A stretch of 64,000 nucleotides of DNA, from assembly GCF_029350945.1 (NCBI RefSeq), contig NZ_JARKMS010000006.1, forward strand, positions 213,071 through 277,070, read 5' to 3'. Both the position numbers and the translations under genes were made by a program. The notes under the pieces were generated by a model. It saw only the letters and a list, made by a program, of their open reading frames with translations. It was not told where the DNA came from and did not search any database. The stretch is from Maribacter huludaoensis. Its GTDB lineage: Bacteria > Bacteroidota > Bacteroidia > Flavobacteriales > Flavobacteriaceae. Below, in pieces: positions 55,015 through 62,854 of the stretch. The stretch's first letter is position 1; the number at the start of each line of letters is the position of its first letter.

Positions 55015-57423
55015 ATGATTAAAAAACAAAAACAACAAGTGTGCATAAGGCAGCTAAAACGTATGGCAGTGCTTATGTTACTATTTGCGAGCATTCAATT
55101 GCATGCCCAAGAAAATTATACCATTAGTGGTAAAATTACCGACATTGACAACGGTGAAACTCTTTTTGGGGCATCTGTCTTTTTAGAGGGTACCAGTATT
55201 GGGGTGGTTACCAATGAATACGGATTTTATTCGTTGACCGCACCAGAAGGATCTTATCGTTTACTCATTACCTACATGGGATATGGTGATGTTAAGCAAG
55301 ATGTAAACCTGAACAGAAACCAAAACTTCAATTTTGAAATTTCTGAAGTTTCTACCAAGTTAGATGAAGTAGAGGTAACGGCAGAGGAATCTGAAATTGC
55401 CGTATTACGAAAACCGGAAATGAGCGTCCTCAAAATGAACATTGAAACGGTTAAGCAAATGCCGGTGGTTCTGGGTGAAGTGGATATTTTAAAATCGCTA
55501 CAAATGCTACCGGGGGTAACCAATAACGGTGAAGGTACCGGCGGTTTTCACGTACGTGGTGGTGCGGGCGACCAAAACCTGGTTCTGTTGGATGAGGCTA
55601 TCATTTATAATACTTCTCACATGTTCGGTTTTTTCTCGGTCTTCAATGCAGATGCCATTAAAGATGTAAAACTGTACAAAGGTGGTATACCGGCAAGGTA
55701 TGGTGGTCGTGTTTCTTCAGTGTTAGATGTTAGGCAGAAAGACGGTAACAGTAAACGGTTTGCAGCAACGGGCGGCATTGGCATCATATCTAGCCGTTTG
55801 GCACTAGAAGCACCTTTGTTTAAAGAAAAAGGTTCTTTTTTAATTGCCGGTCGTCGTTCTTATGCCGATCTGTTATTAAAAGCTGCGGGGGAAGATAATA
55901 GCGTAAGTTTTTACGATTTAAACTTAAAAACGAATTATAAGATCAATACGAACAACCGACTTTTTCTTTCTGGTTATTTTGGACGCGATGCTTTTGAGCT
56001 GGGAGAGAATTTTAGTAGTTCTTATGGGAATTCAACAGCTAATCTGCGTTGGAACCACATTTTTAACGATAAACTTTTTTCTAACCTGTCCGCTATTCAT
56101 AGTAAGTATGACTATGAGCTGGGTATTACCTCTGCGGAGTTCGACTGGGTGTCGTCCATTACCAATTACAATCTAAAATATGACTTAAAGTATTACTTCA
56201 GTGATGCTTTTAAACTAGATTTTGGAGCAAGCGGCATACATTATGAGTTTGATCCCGGTGAAATTATTCCTACGACCGAAACGTCATCTGTCAATCCTTT
56301 AGTATTGGAAAAGAAAAGGGCGTTGGAAACTGGAGTGTATGTAAATGCGGAACATAAATTAACGGAGAAGCTGACTGCACAATACGGTTTGCGCTACAGT
56401 GCATTTTCTAGACTTGGGGGGCAGCCCATGACGGAATATGCCAATAATCAACCAGTAGTCTATAATGAGGACCTTGGTATTTATGAACGTGGTGAAGCCA
56501 TTGGTGAAACGGTATACGAAAAGGGAGACGCTATTAAGACCTTTGGCAATTTGGAGCCTAGGGCGTCATTGGCATATACCATAAATGATAATTCTTCTTT
56601 AAAGGCTGGCTTTTCTAGGGTGGCGCAATACATACATCTATTATCCAACACTTCTTCTGCTACGCCATTAGATGTTTGGACACCAAGCGGTCAATACATA
56701 GACCCGCAATTATCCAATCAATATGCCTTGGGCTACTTCCGTAATTTTAAGAACAAGGCGTATTCCATGGAGGCTGAAATCTATTATAAGAATACCGATA
56801 ATAGAATCGATTATATAGATGGTTCTGATCTTATTGGACAGAATACCATTGAAACCGAAATATTAAAAGGGGAGTCAAGGGCATACGGACTAGAGCTTTT
56901 ATTCCGTAAGAACGAGGGTAAATTTACGGGGTGGATCTCCTATACGCTATCCAAGTCAGAGCAGCGAACTCCTGGTGGTAATGCGGGTGGTTTGGGTATT
57001 AATGACGGTAATTGGTACAACACTCCTTATGATAGAACGCATGATGTCTCTATATCCGGGTCATATCGATTAAACGATAAATGGAGTTTTGGCACCAATT
57101 TGGTCTTTCAAACGGGCAGACCTGTTACGTATCCTAATGGTCAATATGAGTATGAGGGCGTTTCCATTGCTAGCTATTCCGATAGAAATTCCGATCGCTT
57201 ACCTGCGTATCATCGTTTAGATCTGTCGGTCAATTATAAGCCCAACAGAAAGCCAAATGCCAAATTAAAAGGGGAGTGGGTGCTAGGTATTTATAACGCC
57301 TATAATCGTAAAAATGCTGCTTCGGTATCCTTTGGGCAGAATATAGAAACGGGAGCAAATGAGGCTACCAGAACCGCTATTTTCGGAATTGTACCATCCA
57401 TTACCTATAACTTTAAATTTTAA
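55015..57423 (+). CDS. TonB-dependent receptor with carboxypeptidase-like domain
   Basis: An 802-residue outer-membrane receptor. Signal peptide ~1-31 (MAVLMLLFASIQLHAQ), carboxypeptidase-regulatory-like domain (YTISGKITDIDNGETLFGASVF), plug (MLPGVTNNGEGTGGFHVRGGAGDQNLVLLDEAIIYN; DVKLYKGGIPARYGGRVSSVLDV), then the barrel ending FGIVPSITYNFKF. No STN domain, so no direct FecR signalling. A DUF4249 lipoprotein gene starts 5 bases later; such receptor/DUF4249 pairs are common in Bacteroidota and act like SusC/D analogues for unknown substrates. Confidence 0.93.
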   Translation: MIKKQKQQVCIRQLKRMAVLMLLFASIQLHAQENYTISGKITDIDNGETLFGASVFLEGTSIGVVTNEYGFYSLTAPEGSYRLLITYMGYGDVKQDVNLNRNQNFNFEISEVSTKLDEVEVTAEESEIAVLRKPEMSVLKMNIETVKQMPVVLGEVDILKSLQMLPGVTNNGEGTGGFHVRGGAGDQNLVLLDEAIIYNTSHMFGFFSVFNADAIKDVKLYKGGIPARYGGRVSSVLDVRQKDGNSKRFAATGGIGIISSRLALEAPLFKEKGSFLIAGRRSYADLLLKAAGEDNSVSFYDLNLKTNYKINTNNRLFLSGYFGRDAFELGENFSSSYGNSTANLRWNHIFNDKLFSNLSAIHSKYDYELGITSAEFDWVSSITNYNLKYDLKYYFSDAFKLDFGASGIHYEFDPGEIIPTTETSSVNPLVLEKKRALETGVYVNAEHKLTEKLTAQYGLRYSAFSRLGGQPMTEYANNQPVVYNEDLGIYERGEAIGETVYEKGDAIKTFGNLEPRASLAYTINDNSSLKAGFSRVAQYIHLLSNTSSATPLDVWTPSGQYIDPQLSNQYALGYFRNFKNKAYSMEAEIYYKNTDNRIDYIDGSDLIGQNTIETEILKGESRAYGLELLFRKNEGKFTGWISYTLSKSEQRTPGGNAGGLGINDGNWYNTPYDRTHDVSISGSYRLNDKWSFGTNLVFQTGRPVTYPNGQYEYEGVSIASYSDRNSDRLPAYHRLDLSVNYKPNRKPNAKLKGEWVLGIYNAYNRKNAASVSFGQNIETGANEATRTAIFGIVPSITYNFKF

Positions 57424-57427
57424 TACG

Positions 57428-58267
57428 ATGAAAAATTATATAAAACCAATAATAGCCCTGTTCTCCGTTATTCTTACGGGCTGTACAGATGTTATAGATG
57501 TTGACGTACAAACAGATACCTTACGTTTGGTGGTGGAAGCTTCCTTAGACTGGGAAAAAGGAACTACGGGTAATGACCAAGTGATTACCCTACGTACGTC
57601 TACACCTTTTTTTGACACTCAAAGTACCAATGTTACGGGTGCGGAAGTTACTGTGACCAATAACGCTACGGGAGAAGTTTTTCGTTTTACCGATCAGAAT
57701 GATGGCACCTATACCACAAGTGCCTTTCAACCTCAATTGTTTGCCACCTATACTTTGGAAATTGTATATAATGGAGAACGGTATGTTGCTGAAGATACTA
57801 TGAATCCTGTTCCCAATATTACCGAAATCTATCAAGATACGGAAGATGGGTTTGATGATGAGGCAATAGAATTACATATTGTATTTACCGATTTTGAGGA
57901 CGAAGGCGATAATTACCTTTTTAAGTTTGAACGACCACAAGACCTGTTACCTACTTTGGAAACAGGTGATGATGAGTTTATAAACGGGAACGAAGTGGAC
58001 TGGTGGTATGAGATCGATGATGATGAGGAAGGTGATATACAACCGTTACAGCCAGGTGATGTGGTAAACATTACCATGAACGGTATTTCTAGAGCTTACT
58101 ATAACTACATGGATATTGTTATAGACCAAATTGGCGGCGTAGGTATTTTTGAAGCTACACCGGTAGATGTTCGTGGCAATTGCATTAATACGACCAACCC
58201 AGATAATTATGCCCATGGCTATTTTAGGGTAACGGAAACTAATAAGGTAAGTTATACGGTAGAGTAG
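57428..58267 (+). CDS. DUF4249 lipoprotein, receptor partner
   Basis: A ~279-residue lipoprotein. ATG 57428 (MKNYIKPIIALFSVILTGC) is the real start; a frame extension to 57359 runs inside the receptor gene. Lipobox LTGC at residues 16-19. TDVIDVDVQTDTLRLVVEASLDWEKG, IVYNGERYVAEDTMNPVPNITEIY and ADN-type acidic stretches match DUF4249. Likely caps or assists the TonB receptor at the cell surface. A strong terminator follows. Confidence 0.88.
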   Translation: MKNYIKPIIALFSVILTGCTDVIDVDVQTDTLRLVVEASLDWEKGTTGNDQVITLRTSTPFFDTQSTNVTGAEVTVTNNATGEVFRFTDQNDGTYTTSAFQPQLFATYTLEIVYNGERYVAEDTMNPVPNITEIYQDTEDGFDDEAIELHIVFTDFEDEGDNYLFKFERPQDLLPTLETGDDEFINGNEVDWWYEIDDDEEGDIQPLQPGDVVNITMNGISRAYYNYMDIVIDQIGGVGIFEATPVDVRGNCINTTNPDNYAHGYFRVTETNKVSYTVE

Positions 58268-58286
58268 AAGTCTTTTTTAAGAATAG

Positions 58287-58325
58287 AAAAACCAAGCGCT
58301 ACAGCAATTAGTGCTTGGTTTTTTA
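58287..58325 (+). terminator. Intrinsic terminator after the receptor operon
   Basis: AAAAACCAAGCGCTA at 58287-58301 pairs with TAGTGCTTGGTTTTT at 58309-58323 (15 bp with one G-U pair, 7-base loop); A/T tracts on both sides make it bidirectional. Confidence 0.92.
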
Positions 58326-58392
58326 GTTTTGAATATGAAGTTTAACCGAATGTCAATCGTACCTTTTTATAATTTCAAAAGAAATTAAATTA

Positions 58393-59940
58393 TTAATTAT
58401 CAAGTGGGATTGTCCAATAAAATGCATCACCGTTTTCACGACCTAAAGAATAATGGAATACGCCATTGGGAAACAAATTGTCATCATAATTAGTGATTCG
58501 AATATTCAATTCACCGGTATGATTGGTGGTAGTAATTCCCAATCCTCGCTCATTCAAAATTTGGACAATTTCTTCTGGTATTTCAAAAGTATCAAAGGGA
58601 ATGTCAATAGTATCCAATCCAAGATTTTTATACGACATTCGAAAAATATCGTTCTTTGCTGGGTCAGGGTGCAAAACTTCTAAGTTCAGCTCAGAAAAAT
58701 CATGCGCTCCATTTATCTCTATATCTCCTTCATTTTTTTGAACTGTAATATCAGGAATAGTAATATCTAGGGTGTTTTTTTGATCTAAAATAAGGTTACT
58801 GCCATCTAGAAAATCTAATCCTATGCTTTTTACAACAATAGGGTATTCTTTTATATATGGATAACTTGCCGTGTAACCAGAGGTGCCTGTTTGAATGCTA
58901 TTGACAAACAGAAGCCTATATAAATTTTCTCTATAACTTTCTTCATTGTTGAAGCCAAAAAGGGTAATACTGGCACTATCTACTGTATTGGGTATTTGAA
59001 AGGTAGTTATATCCTCTTCTTGAAGCATGGTCATTTCTTCAAATTGTATGCTCTGATCTTCTAAATTATCGATAAAGGAATAGCGGTAATTATTTAAAAT
59101 ATTATTATCGTATTGATTATAATAATACAAAAAAACATTCTCTGTTAGTGCTTCATCATACATAATTTCTAACGTAGGAAAGGATGAATTGCCAAAGTTA
59201 TAATCTCTTCCAAGAAGTGAAATGAAACCTGAATTAGATGTCCCTTCAATAGTCACATTAAATGCCGTTTGATTACTTGGCCATACTACATCAATACCTA
59301 ATTGATTAGCAACTTCTTCTATACTTATTAATTCTGTACCAGGTTTTACATTACCAAACATTCTAGCCATTTGAAAACTAGAATTGTTACTAATTATGTA
59401 TTGGGTAACTATAATATTTTCTTCTATAAAATTATCTTCGGCGTGCAAAAAGATAGGGTCGTCATATGTAATTATCTTTTTAAAACCAACTAGTTCTCCT
59501 GTACTTTGAAGATTTATGGCTAAATAAGAATCTACAGATTCGCTAGACAACCCTCCAAAAGATCTAAAAAGTAATTTATTGATTTCAATTTCTTCGTCTT
59601 TTACACTTTCTAGATTTCCTGCCGTTACTGATTTTACTTTAAGTGATGTTTTACCGTTAGGATAATCAAAAGGGTTTATTTCTAACTCAAAATCTTTCTG
59701 ATCGGTAGAAGCCACTTCAATATCATTAATTAGAACTGTGGTGTTGGTTTGTGCTTCTGTGCCGGAAATGGTAACATTAAAGCTTGATTTTGTCTCAATT
59801 AAATTCTCAAGTTCAGAGATTGAAATTACCGGTAAAACATCTTCGTTATGGTTAGGTTCTGGTTGGTTATTCTCTGAGTTATCTTTTGAACAGCTAATGT
59901 ATAGGGCAATGAATAATAAGAATAGTATTTTTTTTAACAT
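58393..59940 (-). CDS. Large lipoprotein of unknown function
   Basis: A 515-residue protein with a lipoprotein signal (MLKKILFLLFIALYISC; lipobox YISC) and an acidic, Asn-rich linker (SKDNSENNQPEPNHNEDVLP). A first Ig-like beta domain follows (FNVTISGTEAQTNTTVLINDIE; YPNGKTSLKVKSV), then several beta-rich stretches without recognised motifs. It lacks the T9SS C-terminal signature. Likely surface or periplasm-facing. It is the last ordinary gene before the cassette-like region and has no repeat at its own downstream end. Confidence 0.72.
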   Translation of the reverse strand: MLKKILFLLFIALYISCSKDNSENNQPEPNHNEDVLPVISISELENLIETKSSFNVTISGTEAQTNTTVLINDIEVASTDQKDFELEINPFDYPNGKTSLKVKSVTAGNLESVKDEEIEINKLLFRSFGGLSSESVDSYLAINLQSTGELVGFKKIITYDDPIFLHAEDNFIEENIIVTQYIISNNSSFQMARMFGNVKPGTELISIEEVANQLGIDVVWPSNQTAFNVTIEGTSNSGFISLLGRDYNFGNSSFPTLEIMYDEALTENVFLYYYNQYDNNILNNYRYSFIDNLEDQSIQFEEMTMLQEEDITTFQIPNTVDSASITLFGFNNEESYRENLYRLLFVNSIQTGTSGYTASYPYIKEYPIVVKSIGLDFLDGSNLILDQKNTLDITIPDITVQKNEGDIEINGAHDFSELNLEVLHPDPAKNDIFRMSYKNLGLDTIDIPFDTFEIPEEIVQILNERGLGITTTNHTGELNIRITNYDDNLFPNGVFHYSLGRENGDAFYWTIPLDN

Positions 59941-60074
59941 AGGTTGTTAGATATTTGAGCGGTTAAATACAATACAAATTTAAGTTGACGTGCTCGAAAA
60001 TTTTATTTTACAGAAGGTAAATTAGTGTTTATTTTTTTTATAACAGAGGCTTTAATAATTCCGAGTGGATTAGG

Positions 60075-60108
60075 ACGTAGTCGAATCTGCCGTAATTGCG
60101 GTGTAAAC
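60075..60108 (-). repeat. Truncated cassette repeat at the array edge
   Basis: GGTGTAAAC at 60100-60108 matches the reverse complement of GTTTACAAC at 60745-60753 in 8 of 9 positions, so it is the downstream box of the 204-residue gene's unit. Beyond it, CCGTAATTGCGG (60090-60101) recalls the inner box of the larger repeats, but no matching second half is found further left. I read it as an incomplete or decayed cassette repeat marking the end of the array. Confidence 0.5.
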
Positions 60109-60114
60109 TGGCTT

Positions 60115-60729
60115 TTATGCGACTCTTTCAATTCGGCAATTTTCACATTCAGGATGAGTGTTTACCAAGTCAGCAATCGATTCATTTATTTTCTCAAATG
60201 ATTCTCCATAAAAATATAATCCAGTTTCTGTATTTCCTTTCCAATATCGAAGAACATTATCTTTTATATTCGCTAATCGTCTAATCTCTATAGCCAAAGC
60301 TTCAGAGTCAGAATTTTTATAAACTTCATCGGATAGATTTATTCCGTCAAGATAAATTCCTAAACCTTCCTGTTTTCCAAATTCAATTTTCTGTTCCGTT
60401 TTCTCAATTGTCAGTTTAGAACCTTTTGGTGCTCCAAGCTCTTCAAGTTTCTCAATGATTGATTTAATATGATTTTCATTAATCTCATCAGAATTTAGTT
60501 GGATTTCTATGTCACAGTATTCCAATTCTCCAGATTCTAATTGCATAGTTCCTCCACCTGTAACTTCTCCAATTCCATTAGCTTGAAGAAATTCATCTAA
60601 TGGGTCTTCATAAATTTCTCCTCTATCAATTGGCATTACTTTATCATTTAGAGTTGCGACAATAAAATTTCCAGAGTATTCTTCTTCCTTTTTTTTATTT
60701 AATCCGAAAAGTTTTTTAAAGAAATTCAT
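60115..60729 (-). CDS. Hypothetical protein (cassette-like unit 1)
   Basis: A 204-residue soluble protein. It starts MNFFKKLFGLNKKKEEEYSG and contains FIVATLNDKVMPIDRGEIYEDPLDEFLQANGIGEVTGGGTMQ, IEQLEELGAP-like segments and THPECENCRIERVA at the end. It resembles immunity-type or DUF proteins of similar length, but I do not recognise a family. No signal peptide. It is bounded by the gene-specific inverted pair 60100-60108 / 60745-60753 and is the first gene in the minus-strand cassette-like array. Confidence 0.75.
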   Translation of the reverse strand: MNFFKKLFGLNKKKEEEYSGNFIVATLNDKVMPIDRGEIYEDPLDEFLQANGIGEVTGGGTMQLESGELEYCDIEIQLNSDEINENHIKSIIEKLEELGAPKGSKLTIEKTEQKIEFGKQEGLGIYLDGINLSDEVYKNSDSEALAIEIRRLANIKDNVLRYWKGNTETGLYFYGESFEKINESIADLVNTHPECENCRIERVA

Positions 60730-60800
60730 ATGTTGGTTTAGCTTGTTTACAACGTTTTAGCTAGGCGTAGTGCGGTAAGCAAGGAAATTTTTAGTTTCCG

Positions 60801-60820
60801 CCTGCCTGCCTGCAGGCAGG
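60801..60820. repeat. CCTGCC-type palindrome nested in repeat copy 1
   Basis: CCTGCCTGCCTGCAGGCAGG, a near-perfect palindrome (perfect 16-base core at 60805-60820) inserted between TTTCCG and TCAGCG. Copy 2 has CCTGCCTGCCGGCAGGCAGG at the same place, whereas copy 3 reads straight through (GTTGCCG then TCTGCG) without it. Confidence 0.75.
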
Positions 60821-60882
60821 TCAGCGCAAGAAGCTAAAGCTTATTGTTCAGTTTATTTTTTCTTGTCCAAAGCTAAATCCAT

Positions 60883-60900
60883 TCCCGATAGCTATCGGGA
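60883..60900. repeat. TCCCGATAGCTATCGGGA palindrome nested in repeat copy 1
   Basis: A perfect 18-base palindrome that replaces the AAGAT loop of the small stem GCTAAATC-CATAA-GATTTAGC seen in copies 2 and 3, so it lengthens that internal hairpin. Confidence 0.72.
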
Positions 60901-60983
60901 TTAGCGACTTTATAAATTTATACAGATTTTTTCGATTTAGCCCATAAGTCCGCATTACGTTCAGGTTTGGCTAGCACCGGTAT

Positions 60984-61823
60984 TTAGTATAGATCATTCA
61001 ATTTTCTAAGACCTAGCAGAGTTAAATCCAATCTTTTTTTAATAAAAGAATTTAAATCAAACTCTTTTTTAGGCTCTAGATTTGTGGCAAATAGGTATGT
61101 GTTGTATTCAAATTCAACAAACCCAATAAACCAACCATTATATTCTCCGTTATAATTTGATAAACCAGATTTTCCACTAAGTTTATATTGGTCAGTTTCT
61201 TCAATGAGCATAATCTTTCGCATTATACTATCAGTTCTTTTGGAAATAGGAAGTTCAAAATTGTAGAATCTTTTCAGGAAGTCGATTTGTTGCATTTGAC
61301 TTATTTTTGATTCTCCTTCTAACCAAAATTTATCAATATTGGTAGAATCAATTTCTAGATTCCCATAGTTAAGTTTGGAGACATAATCGATCATTCTTTT
61401 TGAACCAATTTTTCTTGCAACTTCTTGATAACAATGAACACAAGAAAATTGAAAAGCATCTTTAAGAATTAGGTCTTGTTCCCAACTTTTTAACCATTTT
61501 TTTTCACCGTCCCATTTAAATATGACACTATCATTTTCTATCACACCAGTTTCAAGTCCAATAATAGAATTGGCAATTTTGAAGGTAGATGCCGGTAAAT
61601 TTCCGTTGTTAGACCATTCAAAGTCATTTGAATAGTACATGTCTTTGTTTAAATCATAGATTAATATTGAACCTTTAACATCTGCAGAATCAATAATTGA
61701 TTGAAATTCAGGTTTTATAATGTTTCTATTCACCAATTGCTCGTTATTTAGAGTATTGGTTCCTTTTCTTTCTTTGCAAGAAATAAAAAGAATTAAAAAT
61801 ACAGCTATCGATGTTATTCTCAT
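60984..61823 (-). CDS. Class D (OXA-type) beta-lactamase homologue, cassette-like unit 2
   Basis: A 279-residue protein with a lipoprotein-like signal (MRITSIAVFLILFISC). Class D motifs appear in order: nucleophile and carbamylated lysine in ASTFKIANSIIGLETG near residue 77 (STFK), FSCVHCYQ near 130 (SxV), LNYGNLEID near 150 (YGN), LSGKSGLSN near 220 (KSG for KTG), and NGWFIGFVE near 231 (WxxG). All key residues are kept, so it may be an active serine beta-lactamase; a close transpeptidase-like relative without hydrolytic activity cannot be excluded. Bounded by 60970-60978 and 61834-61842. Confidence 0.85.
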   Translation of the reverse strand: MRITSIAVFLILFISCKERKGTNTLNNEQLVNRNIIKPEFQSIIDSADVKGSILIYDLNKDMYYSNDFEWSNNGNLPASTFKIANSIIGLETGVIENDSVIFKWDGEKKWLKSWEQDLILKDAFQFSCVHCYQEVARKIGSKRMIDYVSKLNYGNLEIDSTNIDKFWLEGESKISQMQQIDFLKRFYNFELPISKRTDSIMRKIMLIEETDQYKLSGKSGLSNYNGEYNGWFIGFVEFEYNTYLFATNLEPKKEFDLNSFIKKRLDLTLLGLRKLNDLY

Positions 61824-61833
61824 TTTTTATAGT

Positions 61834-61971
61834 GGTGCTAACTTCTTGGCTATAATCGTGTTTCGGGGAAATTCTTATGGATTTTCATGTCCAGTCCCAT
61901 GCCATTGCCTAAAGTAAAAGTTTTCCGACTAGGAAATTCGCTTGCAATGGATTATAGATATCAATGTAAAA
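61834..61971 (-). repeat. attC-like cassette repeat, divergent type (between units 2 and 3)
   Basis: ~138 bp, different in sequence from copies 1-3 but with the same plan. GGTGCTAAC (61834-61842) is the outer box of the beta-lactamase unit. Then comes a 7-base spacer, inner box CTATAATC (61850-61857), a variable centre, the exact complement GATTATAG (61950-61957), and TAAAAC (61966-61971), the outer box of unit 3. Two inner 8-bp boxes between cassette-specific outer boxes is the R/L box layout of integron attC sites. Confidence 0.68.
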
Positions 61972-61992
61972 CTTTTTTATTTCCGTACTAAT

Positions 61993-62601
61993 TTAGTCAA
62001 GTCTATTTGTTTCGTATTTCTTTATTAGTTTTTTAGCAGCCTTTACCATTAAGGTTTCCGCACTAGAATTAATGCTAGGTACTCCTTTGTTATCTTCAAA
62101 ATGGGAATTATCTGAGGTAACTTTCGCCATGGCCTGAGATGAAGAAATAATCTCGCCCGTATTAAGATCATATATCATAATGGAAACGGAAGATTGATTA
62201 CTTGCGCTGTAATGGCCATTACCACTATCAAATGATACAGTTCCGGCTCCATTACTAATGACATTCCCTCTTATGTTGATCAGAAAATCACAATCTGTAT
62301 CTCGTTTAAGCGTTTCCAATTCCGTTTTGTTTAGCTCAAATCCAATTTTAGGCGAAATAAGTTTGTCCATTCTTAATGTATTCATGTCAATCAAAGAGTC
62401 TCCAAGAATTTTTTTGAATTGTTCGTAGGAAGCATCATACAATTCATTGTCGAATATTTTTGAATTGGATTCCGTTCTATTGAGTACCCATAGTCCTTCT
62501 CCAAAATCAAGTTGTTTACCGGTATCGAATAGATAATTGTATTTCCCACCTCCACATGAACATAAAATGACAATTGAAAATAGATAGTATATTTTTTTCA
62601 T
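61993..62601 (-). CDS. Hypothetical lipoprotein, cassette-like unit 3
   Basis: A 202-residue lipoprotein (MKKIYYLFSIVILCSC; lipobox LCSC). Mature protein FGEGLWVLNRTESNSKIFDNELYDASYEQFKKILGD, CDFLINIRGNVISNGAGTVSFDSGNGHYSASNQSSVSIMIYDLNTGEIISSSQAM, and a basic C-terminal helix. The SIMIYDLNTGEII stretch resembles envelope-stress lipoproteins in which a variable is checked and reported, but no function is assigned. It is bounded by TAAAAC (61966-61971) and GTTTTA (62628-62633). Confidence 0.72.
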   Translation of the reverse strand: MKKIYYLFSIVILCSCGGGKYNYLFDTGKQLDFGEGLWVLNRTESNSKIFDNELYDASYEQFKKILGDSLIDMNTLRMDKLISPKIGFELNKTELETLKRDTDCDFLINIRGNVISNGAGTVSFDSGNGHYSASNQSSVSIMIYDLNTGEIISSSQAMAKVTSDNSHFEDNKGVPSINSSAETLMVKAAKKLIKKYETNRLD

Positions 62602-62627
62602 AAAATTTTAATTGTTAAGCTTTGAAT

Positions 62628-62850
62628 GTTTTAAAAGGTGTCGGTTAAGCATAGTGCGGAGGCAAGGAAATTTTTTCGTTTCCGCCTGCCTGCCGGCAGG
62701 CAGGTCTGTCGACGTAGCTAAAGCTTATTGTTTAGTTTTATTTTTTCTTGTTCAAAGCTAAATCCATAAGATTTAGCGACCTCATAAATATACACAGACC
62801 TTTCGGTTTTACCCTAAAGTCCGCATTACGTTTAGGTTTTGTCAGCAACT
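62628..62850 (-). repeat. attC-like cassette repeat, copy 2 (between units 3 and 4)
   Basis: ~220 bp, close to copy 1: CATAGTGCGGA, GCCTGCC palindrome at 62685-62704, AGCTAAAGCTTATTGTTTAG, the hairpin GCTAAATC-CATAA-GATTTAGC (62757-62777) and TCCGCATTACGTTTAGG. Inner boxes around 62648-62661 and 62820-62835 are inverted copies with G-U-type differences. Outer box GTCAGCAACT (62841-62850) belongs to the AbiH unit, GTTTTA (62628-62633) to unit 3. Confidence 0.82.
62685..62704. repeat. CCTGCCTGCCGGCAGGCAGG palindrome nested in repeat copy 2
   Basis: A perfect 20-base palindrome between TTTCCG and TCTGTCG, at the same position as the CCTGCC palindrome of copy 1 and absent from copy 3; no target duplication is visible. 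Confidence 0.78.
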
Positions 62851-62854
62851 GAAC

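Larger units (their letters stand above)
60745..60978 (-). repeat. attC-like cassette repeat, copy 1 (between units 1 and 2)
   Basis: A ~230-bp structured repeat. It shares with copies 2 and 3 GCGTAGTGCGG near its left end, AAGCTAAAGCTTATTGTT in the middle, AAGCTAAATCCAT and TTAGCGAC; and with copy 2 also TCCGCATTACGTT near its right end. The left and right inner boxes are imperfect inverted copies. Outer boxes differ by neighbour: GTTTACAAC (60745-60753) belongs to unit 1 and GCTAGCACC (60970-60978) to the beta-lactamase unit. Two palindromes are inserted, at 60801-60820 and 60883-60900. Confidence 0.82.

Noticed and set aside
57359..57427. Longer start for the DUF4249 gene
   Set aside because: The extension lies inside the receptor's C-terminal codons in another frame, and the lipoprotein signal begins exactly at 57428.
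55015..58267. SusC/SusD pair
   Set aside because: The lipoprotein after the receptor matches DUF4249, not SusD, and no carbohydrate enzymes are near.
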